NCBI GenBank assembly: GCA_963667505.2
Contig: OY763490.2
Coordinates: 3,596,001 to 3,660,000, forward strand
Source: Aldehydirespirator sp963667505
GTDB lineage: Bacteria > Actinomycetota > Acidimicrobiia > Acidimicrobiales > Aldehydirespiratoraceae
DNA: 64,000 bases
Reading direction: 5' to 3'
Shown piece after piece: positions 1 to 8,620 of the stretch (its first letter is position 1; every line of letters starts with the position of its first letter). Under the pieces are notes generated by a model that saw nothing but the letters and a program-made list of their open reading frames with translations, was not told the origin of the DNA and made no database searches. The position numbers were made by a program, and so were the translations under genes.

Positions 1-18
1 GCTCGGCATCTAAGCGTG

Positions 19-855
19 CTAGATGCCCGGTGTTCGGTAGCCGTCGGCCCGCCACAGGATCGGGAAATGGTTCTCGTCCATCTCGTCGTCGGTGAGTCGG
101 GCGTAGCGGGAGTACACGGGGCCGTTGCCCACGCCGAAGCAGGCCCGGTTGAACCGGGTGTCGCTGCTGGCGCAGTGGAGTACCAGCGCCCGTCGGTGCG
201 AATCGGTGCGGTTGGGACCCGAACCGTGCCAAGCCCAGCCATGATGGAATGACCCGCCGCCTGCGGGCGCCTCCACCGACGCTATGTCCAGCGCCACGCC
301 TGCGGCCTCGGCGGCGGCACGAACGCTGGCCCGGTAGTCGTCGGGAGCGTGGAACTGCGCGCTCGGGTCGGCATCGGTCGGCCAGCGGTGCGACCCTCGG
401 GCCAGTTCCATCGTGCCGCCGTGCGCGGTGGTGTCGTCCAACGCAATCCAGCAGGAGAGCATCTCGGTCGGCTCATACCACGCCAGGTAGGAGTTGTCGC
501 GATGGAAGCCCAGCGAGCGGGCACCCGGAGGCTTCCACAGCACGTTGTCCTGCACGATGCGAGCGCCGGGCCATCCCGCCAGCCGGGCCAGCGTCTCCCC
601 CAGGCGGGCGTCTAGGACGGTGGACGCGATGAGCCGGTCGGCCTTCCACCCATTGCAGATCTGACGGGTGAGCGTCGGGTCGCTTCGGTCGTGCTGCCAG
701 TTGACCTCGTCAGGAGCAGTGCCGGTCTCGAACTCGCCTCGGAATAGACGTTCGAAGCGCCCCCGCAGTGGCTCGATCAGCGCCGCGTCGATTATGGACT
801 GAACTACGACGAACCCCTCGTCGTCGAATGCCGCGAGCTCGGAGGATCGGAGCAC
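19..855 (-). CDS. Phytanoyl-CoA dioxygenase (PhyH) family protein
   Basis: Fe(II)/2-oxoglutarate-dependent oxygenase of the PhyH superfamily; it probably hydroxylates a small organic substrate or acyl-CoA in the cytoplasm. From the chosen start it is 278 residues. The iron triad is visible: H118 and D120 in GFHRDN and a distal His near 210 in WHGSGPN, followed by an Arg-rich stretch suited to 2-oxoglutarate binding. The frame stays open 31 codons further upstream, but a TAGCAT -10 hexamer at 863-868 lies 7 nt before the GTG at 855, so a leaderless start there is favoured. Divergent from the amidase. The substrate cannot be read from the sequence. Confidence 0.85.
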   Translation of the reverse strand: MLRSSELAAFDDEGFVVVQSIIDAALIEPLRGRFERLFRGEFETGTAPDEVNWQHDRSDPTLTRQICNGWKADRLIASTVLDARLGETLARLAGWPGARIVQDNVLWKPPGARSLGFHRDNSYLAWYEPTEMLSCWIALDDTTAHGGTMELARGSHRWPTDADPSAQFHAPDDYRASVRAAAEAAGVALDIASVEAPAGGGSFHHGWAWHGSGPNRTDSHRRALVLHCASSDTRFNRACFGVGNGPVYSRYARLTDDEMDENHFPILWRADGYRTPGI

Positions 856-862
856 GATCACA

Positions 863-868
863 ATGCTA
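863..868 (-). promoter_or_regulatory. -10 element for PhyH gene (leaderless type)
   Basis: TAGCAT on the minus strand, 7 nt before the GTG start at 855. The same TAnnnT-to-start spacing recurs at many genes here. Confidence 0.4.
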
Positions 869-914
869 CGTGCGGCCTGTCGCAGGGCCGACCAGTGGTG
901 ACTCAGGAGACGAG

Positions 915-971
915 AGGCCGAGCGCCGGTGCGGCCGACTCGCCAGCACGGCGCCTGTGTAGGTCTCGGCCT
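915..971. repeat. Nested inverted repeat in divergent intergenic region
   Basis: Outer arms AGGCCGAG (915-922) and CTCGGCCT (964-971) enclose a bulged inner stem CGCCGGTGC / GCACGGCG. It lies between the divergent PhyH and amidase genes. It could form a cruciform or RNA hairpin; only one copy was seen. Confidence 0.3.
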
Positions 972-1108
972 CGTAGGGCTCGTTAGCATCAAGGGGTGGG
1001 GGCGATTTGGGTGCTGGCCGTCCGGGCTCCGACAGTTTCGATTGAGTCGCGTGTCGAGGTCTGGGTTCCCGGTGAGCAGATGGGCGGCGGCCGGCTGCGA
1101 GGGGGTGC

Positions 1109-2368
1109 GTGCGCGGCTGGATGAGGCGCTTCGGCGCTCGGCTGGCGGTGCTGGCGGTGCTGGCGGTCCTCGCTTCGGTGTTGGCGGTTCGGCCGGCCAG
1201 CGCGCATGACGCTCAGGTTCCCGACACCCCCGGCTTGGGGGTGGTGATCACCGACTCGGGCCTGGTTCTGCCGGTGCGCGAGGCGCGCGACTGGGGCTAT
1301 CTGGTGGGCACTCCCTGTGGTTGGGAGGCGGAAGTGGCCTCGGGGGTGCATGTGGCCGCCGCCGAGGTGGTGATCGATCCCGGTCACGGCGGCAGGGAGT
1401 CGGGTGCTGTCGGCGTGAACGGGTTGGCCGAGAAGGACCTGAACCTGGCCGTCGCCAAGCTCGTGAGAGATGACCTGGAGGCGCGCGGCTACCGGACCGT
1501 GCTGACACGGACCACCGACGTCCGGATGCCTACGGTGGTTCGCGCCGAGATCGCCTTGGCCCTCTCCGCCGAGGTGTTCGTGTCGATTCACCACAACGGC
1601 GGGACGACCCGCCGCTCGCCGGATCCTGGAACCGAGGTCTTCCACCAGTCTCGCAGCCCCGAGAGCCGTCGGCTGGCGGGGATCCTCTTCGAGGAGGTCC
1701 AGTCGGCGCTGTCGCAATTCGACGTGGCCTGGGTGGCGTCCTCCAACAAGGGCACCAGGGCGTTCGAGCGCGAACGCGACGGAAAGGACCTGTTCGGGGT
1801 GCTGCGCCATCCTGCGGGAGTGCCCTCGGCGCTGTCGGAGGCGGCGTACCTGTCCAATCCGCCTGAGGCTCGGCTGCTGGCGGACCCGACGGTCCAGGCG
1901 GTTGAGGCCCGCGCCATCGCGGACGGCATCGTGCGTTATCTCACAACCGACGACCCGGGCTCCGGACACAACGGCACGACCGTGACCGGGCGGGTCCTCA
2001 CTACCGGCAGCCAGCACGACTGCAAGGACGGCGTGCTTGATGTGAACCGGCTCTACACCAGCCGCTACAACGGCCAGGAATGGGCCTGGGTGAGTGCCGC
2101 AGCTGCATCCCTCGACGAGACGCCAGCGCAGTTCCAGAAGATCGCGGTGCATCTCCTGGCTTTCCTGATGGGCCTTTCGGGCGAGCCCGCTCGTCCGCTG
2201 AAGCCGTCAGAGCGTCCGCCTGAAGGCGGAGCGAACGAGGCCGTCAGCGAGTGGAGCCCCTCGGACTTGGTGCTGCTGGCCCGCCTGGCCGAGGGGTTCG
2301 GCCTCACCCGGGAGCAAACGCAGAAGTACGCGGCACTAGGGTTCGCCTACGTGCTGAGCCTGGCCTGA
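1109..2368 (+). CDS. N-acetylmuramoyl-L-alanine amidase (Amidase_3), secreted
   Basis: Zinc amidase that cleaves the bond between MurNAc and the stem peptide outside the membrane. Residues 1-32 are a signal peptide with a repetitive Leu/Ala/Val core, encoded by repeats of ctggcggtg, ending in PASAHD. The catalytic domain spans about 85-275: H93 in IDPGHGG, E108 in AEKDLN, His in SIHHN near 161 and the late Glu in SEAAYLSN. The roughly 140-residue C-terminal part is unassigned. GTG at 1109 follows a GAGGG ribosome site; ATG at 1121 is an alternative. Lies back to back (convergent) with another wall hydrolase gene. Confidence 0.88.
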   Translation: MRGWMRRFGARLAVLAVLAVLASVLAVRPASAHDAQVPDTPGLGVVITDSGLVLPVREARDWGYLVGTPCGWEAEVASGVHVAAAEVVIDPGHGGRESGAVGVNGLAEKDLNLAVAKLVRDDLEARGYRTVLTRTTDVRMPTVVRAEIALALSAEVFVSIHHNGGTTRRSPDPGTEVFHQSRSPESRRLAGILFEEVQSALSQFDVAWVASSNKGTRAFERERDGKDLFGVLRHPAGVPSALSEAAYLSNPPEARLLADPTVQAVEARAIADGIVRYLTTDDPGSGHNGTTVTGRVLTTGSQHDCKDGVLDVNRLYTSRYNGQEWAWVSAAAASLDETPAQFQKIAVHLLAFLMGLSGEPARPLKPSERPPEGGANEAVSEWSPSDLVLLARLAEGFGLTREQTQKYAALGFAYVLSLA

Positions 2369-2453
2369 CCGGCGGGTTCTGGGAGCAGCCGGCCCTCTTG
2401 GCTGGGGTTGCGGTTCGTGCGCTGCGGGCCACTTCGAGGAGTCGCGCTGCCGG

Positions 2454-3863
2454 TCATCGGTCACTGTGCTCGAACAGAGCGCGATAGACGGAGCGCGTGT
2501 CCCGTGTCGAGAGGCCGATGCCCAAGTATTGGCCGTCGACGTGCAGTTCCCAATGGAGATGCGCGTTCTGGCTTCGATGGCCAGCCGCGGCCGCAAGAGT
2601 CCCGCTGTTGCCGATCCGGCCGATCAGCTGGCCCGCGTTGATTTGACTGCCAGGGCGCACCGCATCGTCAATTGCTTCAAGGTGGGCGTAGAGGGTTATT
2701 ACATGGCCTGCGCCATCAATGATGCCATGATCAATGACGACATGGTTTCCGTACAGCATGGTTAGTGTGTAAGCGGGTGTGGATCTGAGCGCCTTCGCAA
2801 TGTTGAGTATGGCATTCAACTCACTGGTGGACGCGTCGTCGTAATCTCCAACAGCCACTACCACGCGACCGCGGAGCGAGGCTTGGACATCATGGCCTCT
2901 TGGGCAAACGAAATCGACGCCTTGATGGATGCCAGACCGATAGGTCCGCTTCGCGTTCGGCATGAAGATGGGACTGTCCAAAGGCAAATGACCGCAAACC
3001 GTAGGCAGCCTAATGTCAGACGCCAGACGCCTGGCGACAGACATCGCCTCATCGAAGGTCATTACCGGCTGCCGAGAGCTTGTGGTCGTCGGCTCGGAGG
3101 TTCCCGAACCGCCAGCGGGCGGTGCGGCGTCTGAATCGCTGATCGCTGGTGGCAGTGGAGGCTGGCCGCCGCCGACCATGTGATGCCACGCTCCGATCAG
3201 ATAAACGGCCATCTGAGCTCGCGTGGCAGGCGAGGACGACGAAGCCTCCTCGGAGTTGGGCGCAATGTTGAGTCTCACAAGACAGGCCGCGGCCTGCTCC
3301 AGTTCGTCGCCGTAGGTGTCGCATGTGCTGTGAGGTGTCCAGTTGAGCATCCGGACCACCAACCGGGTGATCGACGCGGCAGCAAGCACTTCTTGGGGAC
3401 TGTTGAAGTTCTCGCTTATGCCGTCGGCCAAGCCCAATGCGTTCAGGCAGTTGATCTCGTCGGCAGCCCAGTGATCCTCGACGAAGATTTTGAAGGGATG
3501 AGGCTGCTCCGGACAGTTCCGGCCGAGCACGTCGTGCCACAGCCGCACTAGGAATACGGCCATCTGGACGTGAGTAACCGGTCCATCAGGGCCGAAGGTG
3601 TTGTTCCCGTTGCCAGAGGTTAGGCCGAGAGTCTTGGCACACCAAATGTAGTCAGCACCATAATCGTAGGCTTCGATGTCTGAGAACTGCAGGGTTTCAC
3701 CGGTGTCGCATATGGGTGCTTGGCCATGAGCCGCCGCTGGCTGAACGGCCGCGAGTCCGTGGACCACTGAGATAGAGACGACTGCGACCGCGAGCGTCAG
3801 CAGCGAGGCCGTGAGAGAACGCGCTTCGTGTCGTAACCGACCCACATACGGTCTTGCGGACAT
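2454..3863 (-). CDS. Secreted SLH-like repeat protein with M23 metallopeptidase domain
   Basis: 469 residues. Signal peptide 1-46 ends in PAAAHG. Residues about 55-235 hold three S-layer-homology-like repeats (FSDI-type starts, VTHVQMAVFLVRLW, TRAQMAVYLIGAW) with paired cysteines. A Ser/Thr/Pro linker follows. The C-terminal LytM/M23 domain has H313 and D317 in HQGVDF and H435/H437 in HLHWEL, the zinc ligands of active M23 endopeptidases. It probably anchors to the envelope and trims peptidoglycan crosslinks. A TAGGAT -10 element lies 9 nt upstream of the ATG. Confidence 0.85.
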   Translation of the reverse strand: MSARPYVGRLRHEARSLTASLLTLAVAVVSISVVHGLAAVQPAAAHGQAPICDTGETLQFSDIEAYDYGADYIWCAKTLGLTSGNGNNTFGPDGPVTHVQMAVFLVRLWHDVLGRNCPEQPHPFKIFVEDHWAADEINCLNALGLADGISENFNSPQEVLAAASITRLVVRMLNWTPHSTCDTYGDELEQAAACLVRLNIAPNSEEASSSSPATRAQMAVYLIGAWHHMVGGGQPPLPPAISDSDAAPPAGGSGTSEPTTTSSRQPVMTFDEAMSVARRLASDIRLPTVCGHLPLDSPIFMPNAKRTYRSGIHQGVDFVCPRGHDVQASLRGRVVVAVGDYDDASTSELNAILNIAKALRSTPAYTLTMLYGNHVVIDHGIIDGAGHVITLYAHLEAIDDAVRPGSQINAGQLIGRIGNSGTLAAAAGHRSQNAHLHWELHVDGQYLGIGLSTRDTRSVYRALFEHSDR

Positions 3864-3872
3864 CTTCAGAGC

Positions 3873-3878
3873 ATCCTA
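3873..3878 (-). promoter_or_regulatory. -10 element for SLH/M23 gene
   Basis: TAGGAT on the minus strand, 9 nt before the ATG at 3863. Confidence 0.4.
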
Positions 3879-3925
3879 CCTCTGATGCTTCGCAGGTCTG
3901 GAGCGATAGCGATATGGGGCGGGTC

Positions 3926-4771
3926 TCAGAGCGGCTCGCCTTGGTGCAGGATGCCGTAGACGTCGGTACGGCGGTCGGCGCGGGGCTGGATGAGCTCGCT
4001 GCGGGCCTGGGCCCGGTGGGCGTCGGCCAGATCGATGTCGGCCACCTCGGTCTGCTCGTGGACTGTCGACAGGGGGCCGGCGGCGACCTGGCCGTAGGGG
4101 TCGGCCAGGACCGACGAGCCGAGGCACTCCACGCCGTCGCCTGGGCCGACCTGGGACGCGCAGGCGATGAACACTTGGGAGAGGTTGGCCTGCACCAGCG
4201 CGCCCTGAGCGTGGGGGATCAGTTCGCCCTCGGCGTACTGGCGGCGGTCGAAGCCCCGGACCCAGGCGGTGGGCACGCAGATCAGGTCGGCGCCGCGCAG
4301 CGCCAGCACCCGCACCACCTCCACGAAGCGCAGGTCGTAGCAGATGCACAGCCCGATCCTGCCGTAGGCGGTCTCGGCCACGGTCAGCCCGGTGTCGCCG
4401 GGGGCGAAGCAGTGCTTCTCCACGTCGAAGAGGTGGAGCTTGCGGTAGTGGGCGACCACGCCGTCGGGGCCGACGGCCACCGCGGTGTTGTAGATGTCGC
4501 CGCCGGAGCGTTCGCAGAACCCGCCTACCACGAGCCCGCCGTGCCGGTCGGCCTGATCCTGCCAGGCCGAGACGGTCGGGCCGTCGAGCGCCTCGGCTAG
4601 CGGCGCCAGCGCCTCGCGGTCGGTGCTGTACCAGGGCACCGCCATCTCGGGCAGCACCACGATGTCGGCGCCCTGCTCGAACAGCATCGAGGCCGCGTCC
4701 GCGCCGGCCTTGCGGTTGGCTTCCGCCGCCCCCGGACGGCCGAGGATCTGCGCCAGCCCGATTCGAGTCAC
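3926..4771 (-). CDS. Carbon-nitrogen hydrolase (nitrilase superfamily)
   Basis: Cytoplasmic amidase or nitrilase-fold hydrolase, 281 residues, the usual single-domain length. The Glu-Lys-Cys triad is complete: E42 in VLPEMA, K111 in YRKLHLF and C144 in CICYDLRF. The R-rich region after the Cys and the FDVEKHCF segment resemble omega-amidase or predicted-amidohydrolase branches rather than cyanide or aliphatic nitrilases, but the substrate is unknown. It begins with GTG at 4771. tRNA-Ala lies just upstream on the same strand. Confidence 0.88.
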   Translation of the reverse strand: MTRIGLAQILGRPGAAEANRKAGADAASMLFEQGADIVVLPEMAVPWYSTDREALAPLAEALDGPTVSAWQDQADRHGGLVVGGFCERSGGDIYNTAVAVGPDGVVAHYRKLHLFDVEKHCFAPGDTGLTVAETAYGRIGLCICYDLRFVEVVRVLALRGADLICVPTAWVRGFDRRQYAEGELIPHAQGALVQANLSQVFIACASQVGPGDGVECLGSSVLADPYGQVAAGPLSTVHEQTEVADIDLADAHRAQARSELIQPRADRRTDVYGILHQGEPL

Positions 4772-4825
4772 TCGATGCCCGCCTTCGTGGTTGCGGTGGC
4801 TTCCGCCCTGCGGGACGGGAGAGGG

Positions 4826-4899
4826 TGGAGCTGATCGGACTCGAACCGACGACCCCCTGCTTGCAAAGCAGGTGCTCTAGCCAACTGAGCTACAGCCCC
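4826..4899 (-). tRNA. tRNA-Ala (anticodon TGC)
   Basis: Cloverleaf on the minus strand. Acceptor GGGGCTG pairs with CAGCTCC and contains the G3:U70 wobble that identifies alanine tRNAs. Anticodon loop TTTGCAA, TGC anticodon, T-arm GGTTCGAGTCC. The discriminator base is A. CCA is not encoded (ACCC follows). Confidence 0.96.
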
Positions 4900-5046
4900 G
4901 GGGCCGACACGAAACGTGGCGCATGACACGGCACGGAATCGGCCGGATTGATTGTGGACGCCGATGAGGCTACCGCTGGTGCCTCGATGCCGCTGACCAC
5001 TGGTCGCGGGGCGGGCTGTGAGAGCCCGTCCGCGCAGGAGACGGCT

Positions 5047-7329
5047 TCAGCCGATGGGCTCCAGGCGGGCGGGGACGTGCTTGTGCCAGGGAGTCAGCGC
5101 GATCTCGTCCTCCCAGCCGAGCCAGGTGAGCTCGTTGGGGGCGATCCCGGCCCGTTGGTGCTCGCCGTCCTCGTCGGGGTGGTCGAGGCCCAGGCCGTTG
5201 GGGAGGCTGATGTGGCCGGGCTGCATGGCGTCGTCGATGTGCACCGTCGGCTCGGCCGCGCCGGCCTGGGTGCGCACCCGCACCCGGTCGCCGTCGAGCA
5301 GGCCTAGAGCGGCCGCGTCGGCCGGACTGACCGCCAGAGCGCCCTCTGCGTCAGCCTTGCGCCAGGTCGGGTCGCGGAAGATGGTGTTGGCGGTGTTGGA
5401 GCGGCGCTCGCCCGCTGACAGCACCAGCGGGAAGCGGTCGCTGGTGTGGTCCGTCGGAGCGTCCGGCAGGGCGCGCAGCATGTCAAGCAGCCGCGGGATG
5501 TGCGCGTGGATCTTCTTGTCGGCCGACCCCAGCAGATCCCAGGCCTGCTCGTGCAGATGGCTGGTGAACACCACTCCGTCGTCGCTGGAGATCACCCGGT
5601 CGAACAGCGCGTCGCCGAGGCTGGCCGCGTCGCCCTGCTCGATGCCGGCCCGTTGCACAGCCTCGGGATAGGCGCTGGCGCACATCTGGGCCGCGAACCA
5701 CAGCGCCGCCCCCTCCGCGCAGCCCTCGGGCAGCGTCGGTCCCAGCGTGCGGTACAGGATGGCGGCGCCGACCCGGGCCAGCGACGGCTCGGCCTCGGCC
5801 GCCGCGAAGAACGCCGCCGCGAACTCGTCCCGCCCGGCCTCGGCCGCGGCCCTCAGCGGGGCCAGGTCGTCCTCGGTGTAGGCGCCGAGGGCCTCCACCA
5901 GGCGGGTGTGGATCTCCGGCTCCGGCAGGGTGCCCGGCTCCGGCGACAGCACCGGCTTGCGCAGGTAGAACACGTTGTCGGGGAACTCGAAGTTGAAGAA
6001 CACCGCCTCGGGCTTCTCGTACTGGCTCGACGCCGGCAGCACGTAGTCGGCGCGGCGGGCCGTCTCGGTCATGGCCACGTCGATCACCACCGAGAACTCC
6101 AGCGCGTCCATGGCCTCGCGGAAGCGGGGCGAGTCAGCCAGCGAGTGCAGCGGGTTGGCGCTCTCGATGATCATCGCCCGGAAGCGGTCGGGGTGGTCGG
6201 TTAGGACCTCCTCCGCGATGGAGTTGCACGGGATCAGCCCCGCGATGATCGGCGCTCCCGTGACCGGCGTGACCTTGGGACGCTCGCTCCGCCTTCCCAT
6301 GTTCGGGCCGCTGCCGAGGAGCGGCGCGAAGTTGCTGTGCGGGTGGATCGAGCCGGGCTTGGCGAAGCTGCCCCGCAGGATCCAGATCAGCCGCTGCAGG
6401 TACGAGAGCAGTGTCGAGTTCGGCCCCTGCTGGACGCCCAAGTCCTCGAACACCGCCAGCGACGAGGCCCGTCCGATCCGGCGGGCGACGGCCTCCAGTT
6501 CGGCCCGGTCGATGCCGCAGCGGGACGCGTAGTCGTCGATGGGCACCTGCCGCACCACCTCGAGCACGGGCTCGATCTCCACGACGTGGTCGGCCACGAA
6601 GGCGTGGTCGATCAGGTCGTCTCTCACGATGATCGCCAGGATCGCAGCCAGGCAGAAGGCGTCCGTGCCTGGCCGGACCGCCAAGTGGAAGTCCGCCAAC
6701 TCCGCTGTCTTGGTTCGACGGGGGTCGATCACGATCATCGCCCGGTCGGGATCGTTGCCGATGGCCCGCAGGACGCGCCTCGCCTCGGGGAAGCCGTGGC
6801 TCTGCCAGGGATTCTTGCCCAGGAACAGCGCCACCTCGGTGTGCTCGATGTCGGAGCGGGTGTGCGCCCGGTACATGCGGGCCTCCACGAAGGCCTCGCC
6901 GGTCTTCTCTTGGGCGATGGCGTTAGAGCGGTACGAGGCACCGAGAAAGTTGGTGACCGCCGCGCCGTACAGGCCGCCGAGATGGTTGCCCTGACCCCCG
7001 CCGCCGTAACGGAAGATCGACGCCCCGCCATGGGCGTCGCGAACCGCGGCCAGGCGTTCGGCCACCTCGGCGATGGCGGTGTCCCAATCGACGGGCTCGT
7101 GGCTGCCGTCGGCTCGCCGCCGCATGGGCGAGGTGAGCCGGGCCCGATGGTTCTGGTAGTGGTCTAGGCGAAGCGCCTTCTCGCAGGTGTAGCCCTTGGA
7201 GCCCACATGAGCCTTGTTGCCGCGTATACGCGCGAACCGGCGCCCGTCGAGGCGCACCTCGATCCCGCAGTTGGACTCGCACAGGATGCAAGCCGTCTTG
7301 TGCCACTGGTTGCCGTTCGATTCGCCCAT
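5047..7329 (-). CDS. Molybdopterin-dependent oxidoreductase (formate dehydrogenase/DMSO reductase superfamily)
   Basis: 760 residues. The N-terminal [4Fe-4S] ligands are C14, C17, C21 (CILCESNC) and C49 (GYTCEKA). The MopB catalytic domain follows to about 480 and a molydopterin dinucleotide-binding domain closes the protein (about 620-745). No transmembrane segment or Tat signal is seen, so it is a cytoplasmic molybdo- or tungsto-enzyme. No electron-transfer partner subunit adjoins it, so it may use a soluble ferredoxin or act alone, as assimilatory-type and FdhF-like enzymes do. The substrate is not predictable. There is no internal in-frame TGA, so no selenocysteine. Confidence 0.85.
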   Translation of the reverse strand: MGESNGNQWHKTACILCESNCGIEVRLDGRRFARIRGNKAHVGSKGYTCEKALRLDHYQNHRARLTSPMRRRADGSHEPVDWDTAIAEVAERLAAVRDAHGGASIFRYGGGGQGNHLGGLYGAAVTNFLGASYRSNAIAQEKTGEAFVEARMYRAHTRSDIEHTEVALFLGKNPWQSHGFPEARRVLRAIGNDPDRAMIVIDPRRTKTAELADFHLAVRPGTDAFCLAAILAIIVRDDLIDHAFVADHVVEIEPVLEVVRQVPIDDYASRCGIDRAELEAVARRIGRASSLAVFEDLGVQQGPNSTLLSYLQRLIWILRGSFAKPGSIHPHSNFAPLLGSGPNMGRRSERPKVTPVTGAPIIAGLIPCNSIAEEVLTDHPDRFRAMIIESANPLHSLADSPRFREAMDALEFSVVIDVAMTETARRADYVLPASSQYEKPEAVFFNFEFPDNVFYLRKPVLSPEPGTLPEPEIHTRLVEALGAYTEDDLAPLRAAAEAGRDEFAAAFFAAAEAEPSLARVGAAILYRTLGPTLPEGCAEGAALWFAAQMCASAYPEAVQRAGIEQGDAASLGDALFDRVISSDDGVVFTSHLHEQAWDLLGSADKKIHAHIPRLLDMLRALPDAPTDHTSDRFPLVLSAGERRSNTANTIFRDPTWRKADAEGALAVSPADAAALGLLDGDRVRVRTQAGAAEPTVHIDDAMQPGHISLPNGLGLDHPDEDGEHQRAGIAPNELTWLGWEDEIALTPWHKHVPARLEPIG

Positions 7330-7492
7330 CGCGCACCCTCATCTTCCGACCCTCGGGACCGCGGCATCGACTTGGCGTGACGGTCCCCGGATGGAGCGAT
7401 GCTATCCATGGCGACCGAACGACCGCTAGGTCGCTCGATTCTGCCGGTGCGGGGCTCGAGGTTGCCATGGCCCCGGTCAGGTGCGTCGGGAG

Positions 7493-8530
7493 TCAGGAGG
7501 CGAGCGGACGGCCGAAGGGCAGCTCGTCCTGCCAGCTCGACAGGAACGCCTCGGCCGCGTAGCAAGCCCCGAGGAACGGGCCGTCGTCGGATTCGAGGGC
7601 GTCGGTCATCAGCGTGGTGACCTTGTGGGCGATCTCGGCTCGAACATCGTCGTCGCTCGCGTCGGGGCTGCTCCAGGCCGCGACGGTGGACCCGGCCAGG
7701 GCCACGAAGTCGGGCACCGCGGCGATCCTGCCCCGACGGCACACCGCCAGCGCCTTGGACGTGAAGGCCAGGCGGCCGCAGGGCACCAAGGCCCGGCACC
7801 GCAGACCTTCGGCGACGCCGTGATGGACGACCCCCATCTTCGAGCCTGCGAACACGATGTCGGCAGGCTGGCCCCAAAGGGCGTCGGGCCTGTCCAAACC
7901 CTCGTCGTTGCCGTTGTCGGCCAGCGCGCTCAACGCCTTGTCGCCGTGGTCGGTCCACGCCTGGGCGAGCGCAGCCGCGTCCAAGCCCTCGGATGCGGCC
8001 AGGCAACCCTCGGCGGACGACACGGCCAGCACCCGGCCGCCCCGAGCGACCACTTCCGTCACGAGGGCGGCCCCGCTGGCCGACAGACCCTCGATCGCCG
8101 CGGTGCGGCCGTCGAGGCCCGCGGCCGCCTCGGCCGCCGCGGCGGCCGACAGCGCGTCGCACTCGGCCGCGAAGGCACCCAGCCGCGCGACATTGCGAGA
8201 ATCGCCGTCGCGCAGGGGCGCCAGGTCCTGCTCGCCCACGCCTTTGGCCGGGTCGGGCAGATAGGAGCCGTCGGCCACCAGCTCGGCGGCCTCGGCCACG
8301 AACGCCGCGACCGCCTCGGCCCGCTGAGGCGCCTCGGCGTTGATGCCCGCCGACGCGCCGCTACAGCGCATGTTGAGCGCCGCGTAGGTGTAGGTCTGGG
8401 ACCGGGCCAGGTCCTTGGCCCCGCCCTGGAGGATCTTGCGAGCCCACCGCACCGGCCCTGTCGAGGCCTCGGCGCCCACCAGGTCGAGCGCCACGAAGGC
8501 GTCGACGCCGCGGAATTTGTGCAGCCTCAT
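7493..8530 (-). CDS. Glutamate dehydrogenase-like protein, catalytic lysines apparently lost
   Basis: 345 residues resembling the Glu/Leu/Phe/Val dehydrogenase fold. The segment ILQGGAKDLARSQTYTYAAL aligns by eye with the start of GDH domain I and VPDFVALAGSTVAAW with the GDH C-terminal LPDILANAGGV region. The motif region that should carry substrate and catalytic lysines (TYK and GGxKGG) reads SQTYTYA at about 45-50 and SGASAG at 57-62, with no lysine. It is therefore probably not a canonical amino-acid dehydrogenase. It lies upstream of the P450/sulfatase pair's 3' end on the same strand. Alignment is by eye only. Confidence 0.6.
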   Translation of the reverse strand: MRLHKFRGVDAFVALDLVGAEASTGPVRWARKILQGGAKDLARSQTYTYAALNMRCSGASAGINAEAPQRAEAVAAFVAEAAELVADGSYLPDPAKGVGEQDLAPLRDGDSRNVARLGAFAAECDALSAAAAAEAAAGLDGRTAAIEGLSASGAALVTEVVARGGRVLAVSSAEGCLAASEGLDAAALAQAWTDHGDKALSALADNGNDEGLDRPDALWGQPADIVFAGSKMGVVHHGVAEGLRCRALVPCGRLAFTSKALAVCRRGRIAAVPDFVALAGSTVAAWSSPDASDDDVRAEIAHKVTTLMTDALESDDGPFLGACYAAEAFLSSWQDELPFGRPLAS

Positions 8531-8572
8531 GTGCGCTCCAGCGGACTCAAGCCGGGCGCGAAACGGCCGAGA

Positions 8573-8620
8573 ATCTCGGGAAGGTCTCTATGTCCATATG
8601 GCAGGTTTCTCACCCGAGAT
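8573..8620. repeat. Palindromic element, family 2 (copy 1)
   Basis: 48 nt: ATCTCGGG, 32 nt, CCCGAGAT, with an inner CCATATGG palindrome. It abuts the stop codon of the P450 gene (8621-8623), in the gap before the GDH-like gene. Confidence 0.7.

Noticed and set aside
989..2152. Long open frames opposite the amidase, the P450/GDH-like genes and others (for example 7481-10009 plus)
   Set aside because: In this high-GC DNA the complementary frames stay open by composition. They show no motifs, are His/Arg/Gly-rich and lie entirely over genes with clear domains.
2369..2453. Intrinsic terminators at convergent gene ends (also 27362-27416, 42552-42680, 55592-55620)
   Set aside because: Only weak hairpins without a U-tract are visible, so none could be supported.
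5047..7329. Selenocysteine in the molybdopterin oxidoreductase
   Set aside because: No in-frame TGA occurs in the gene.
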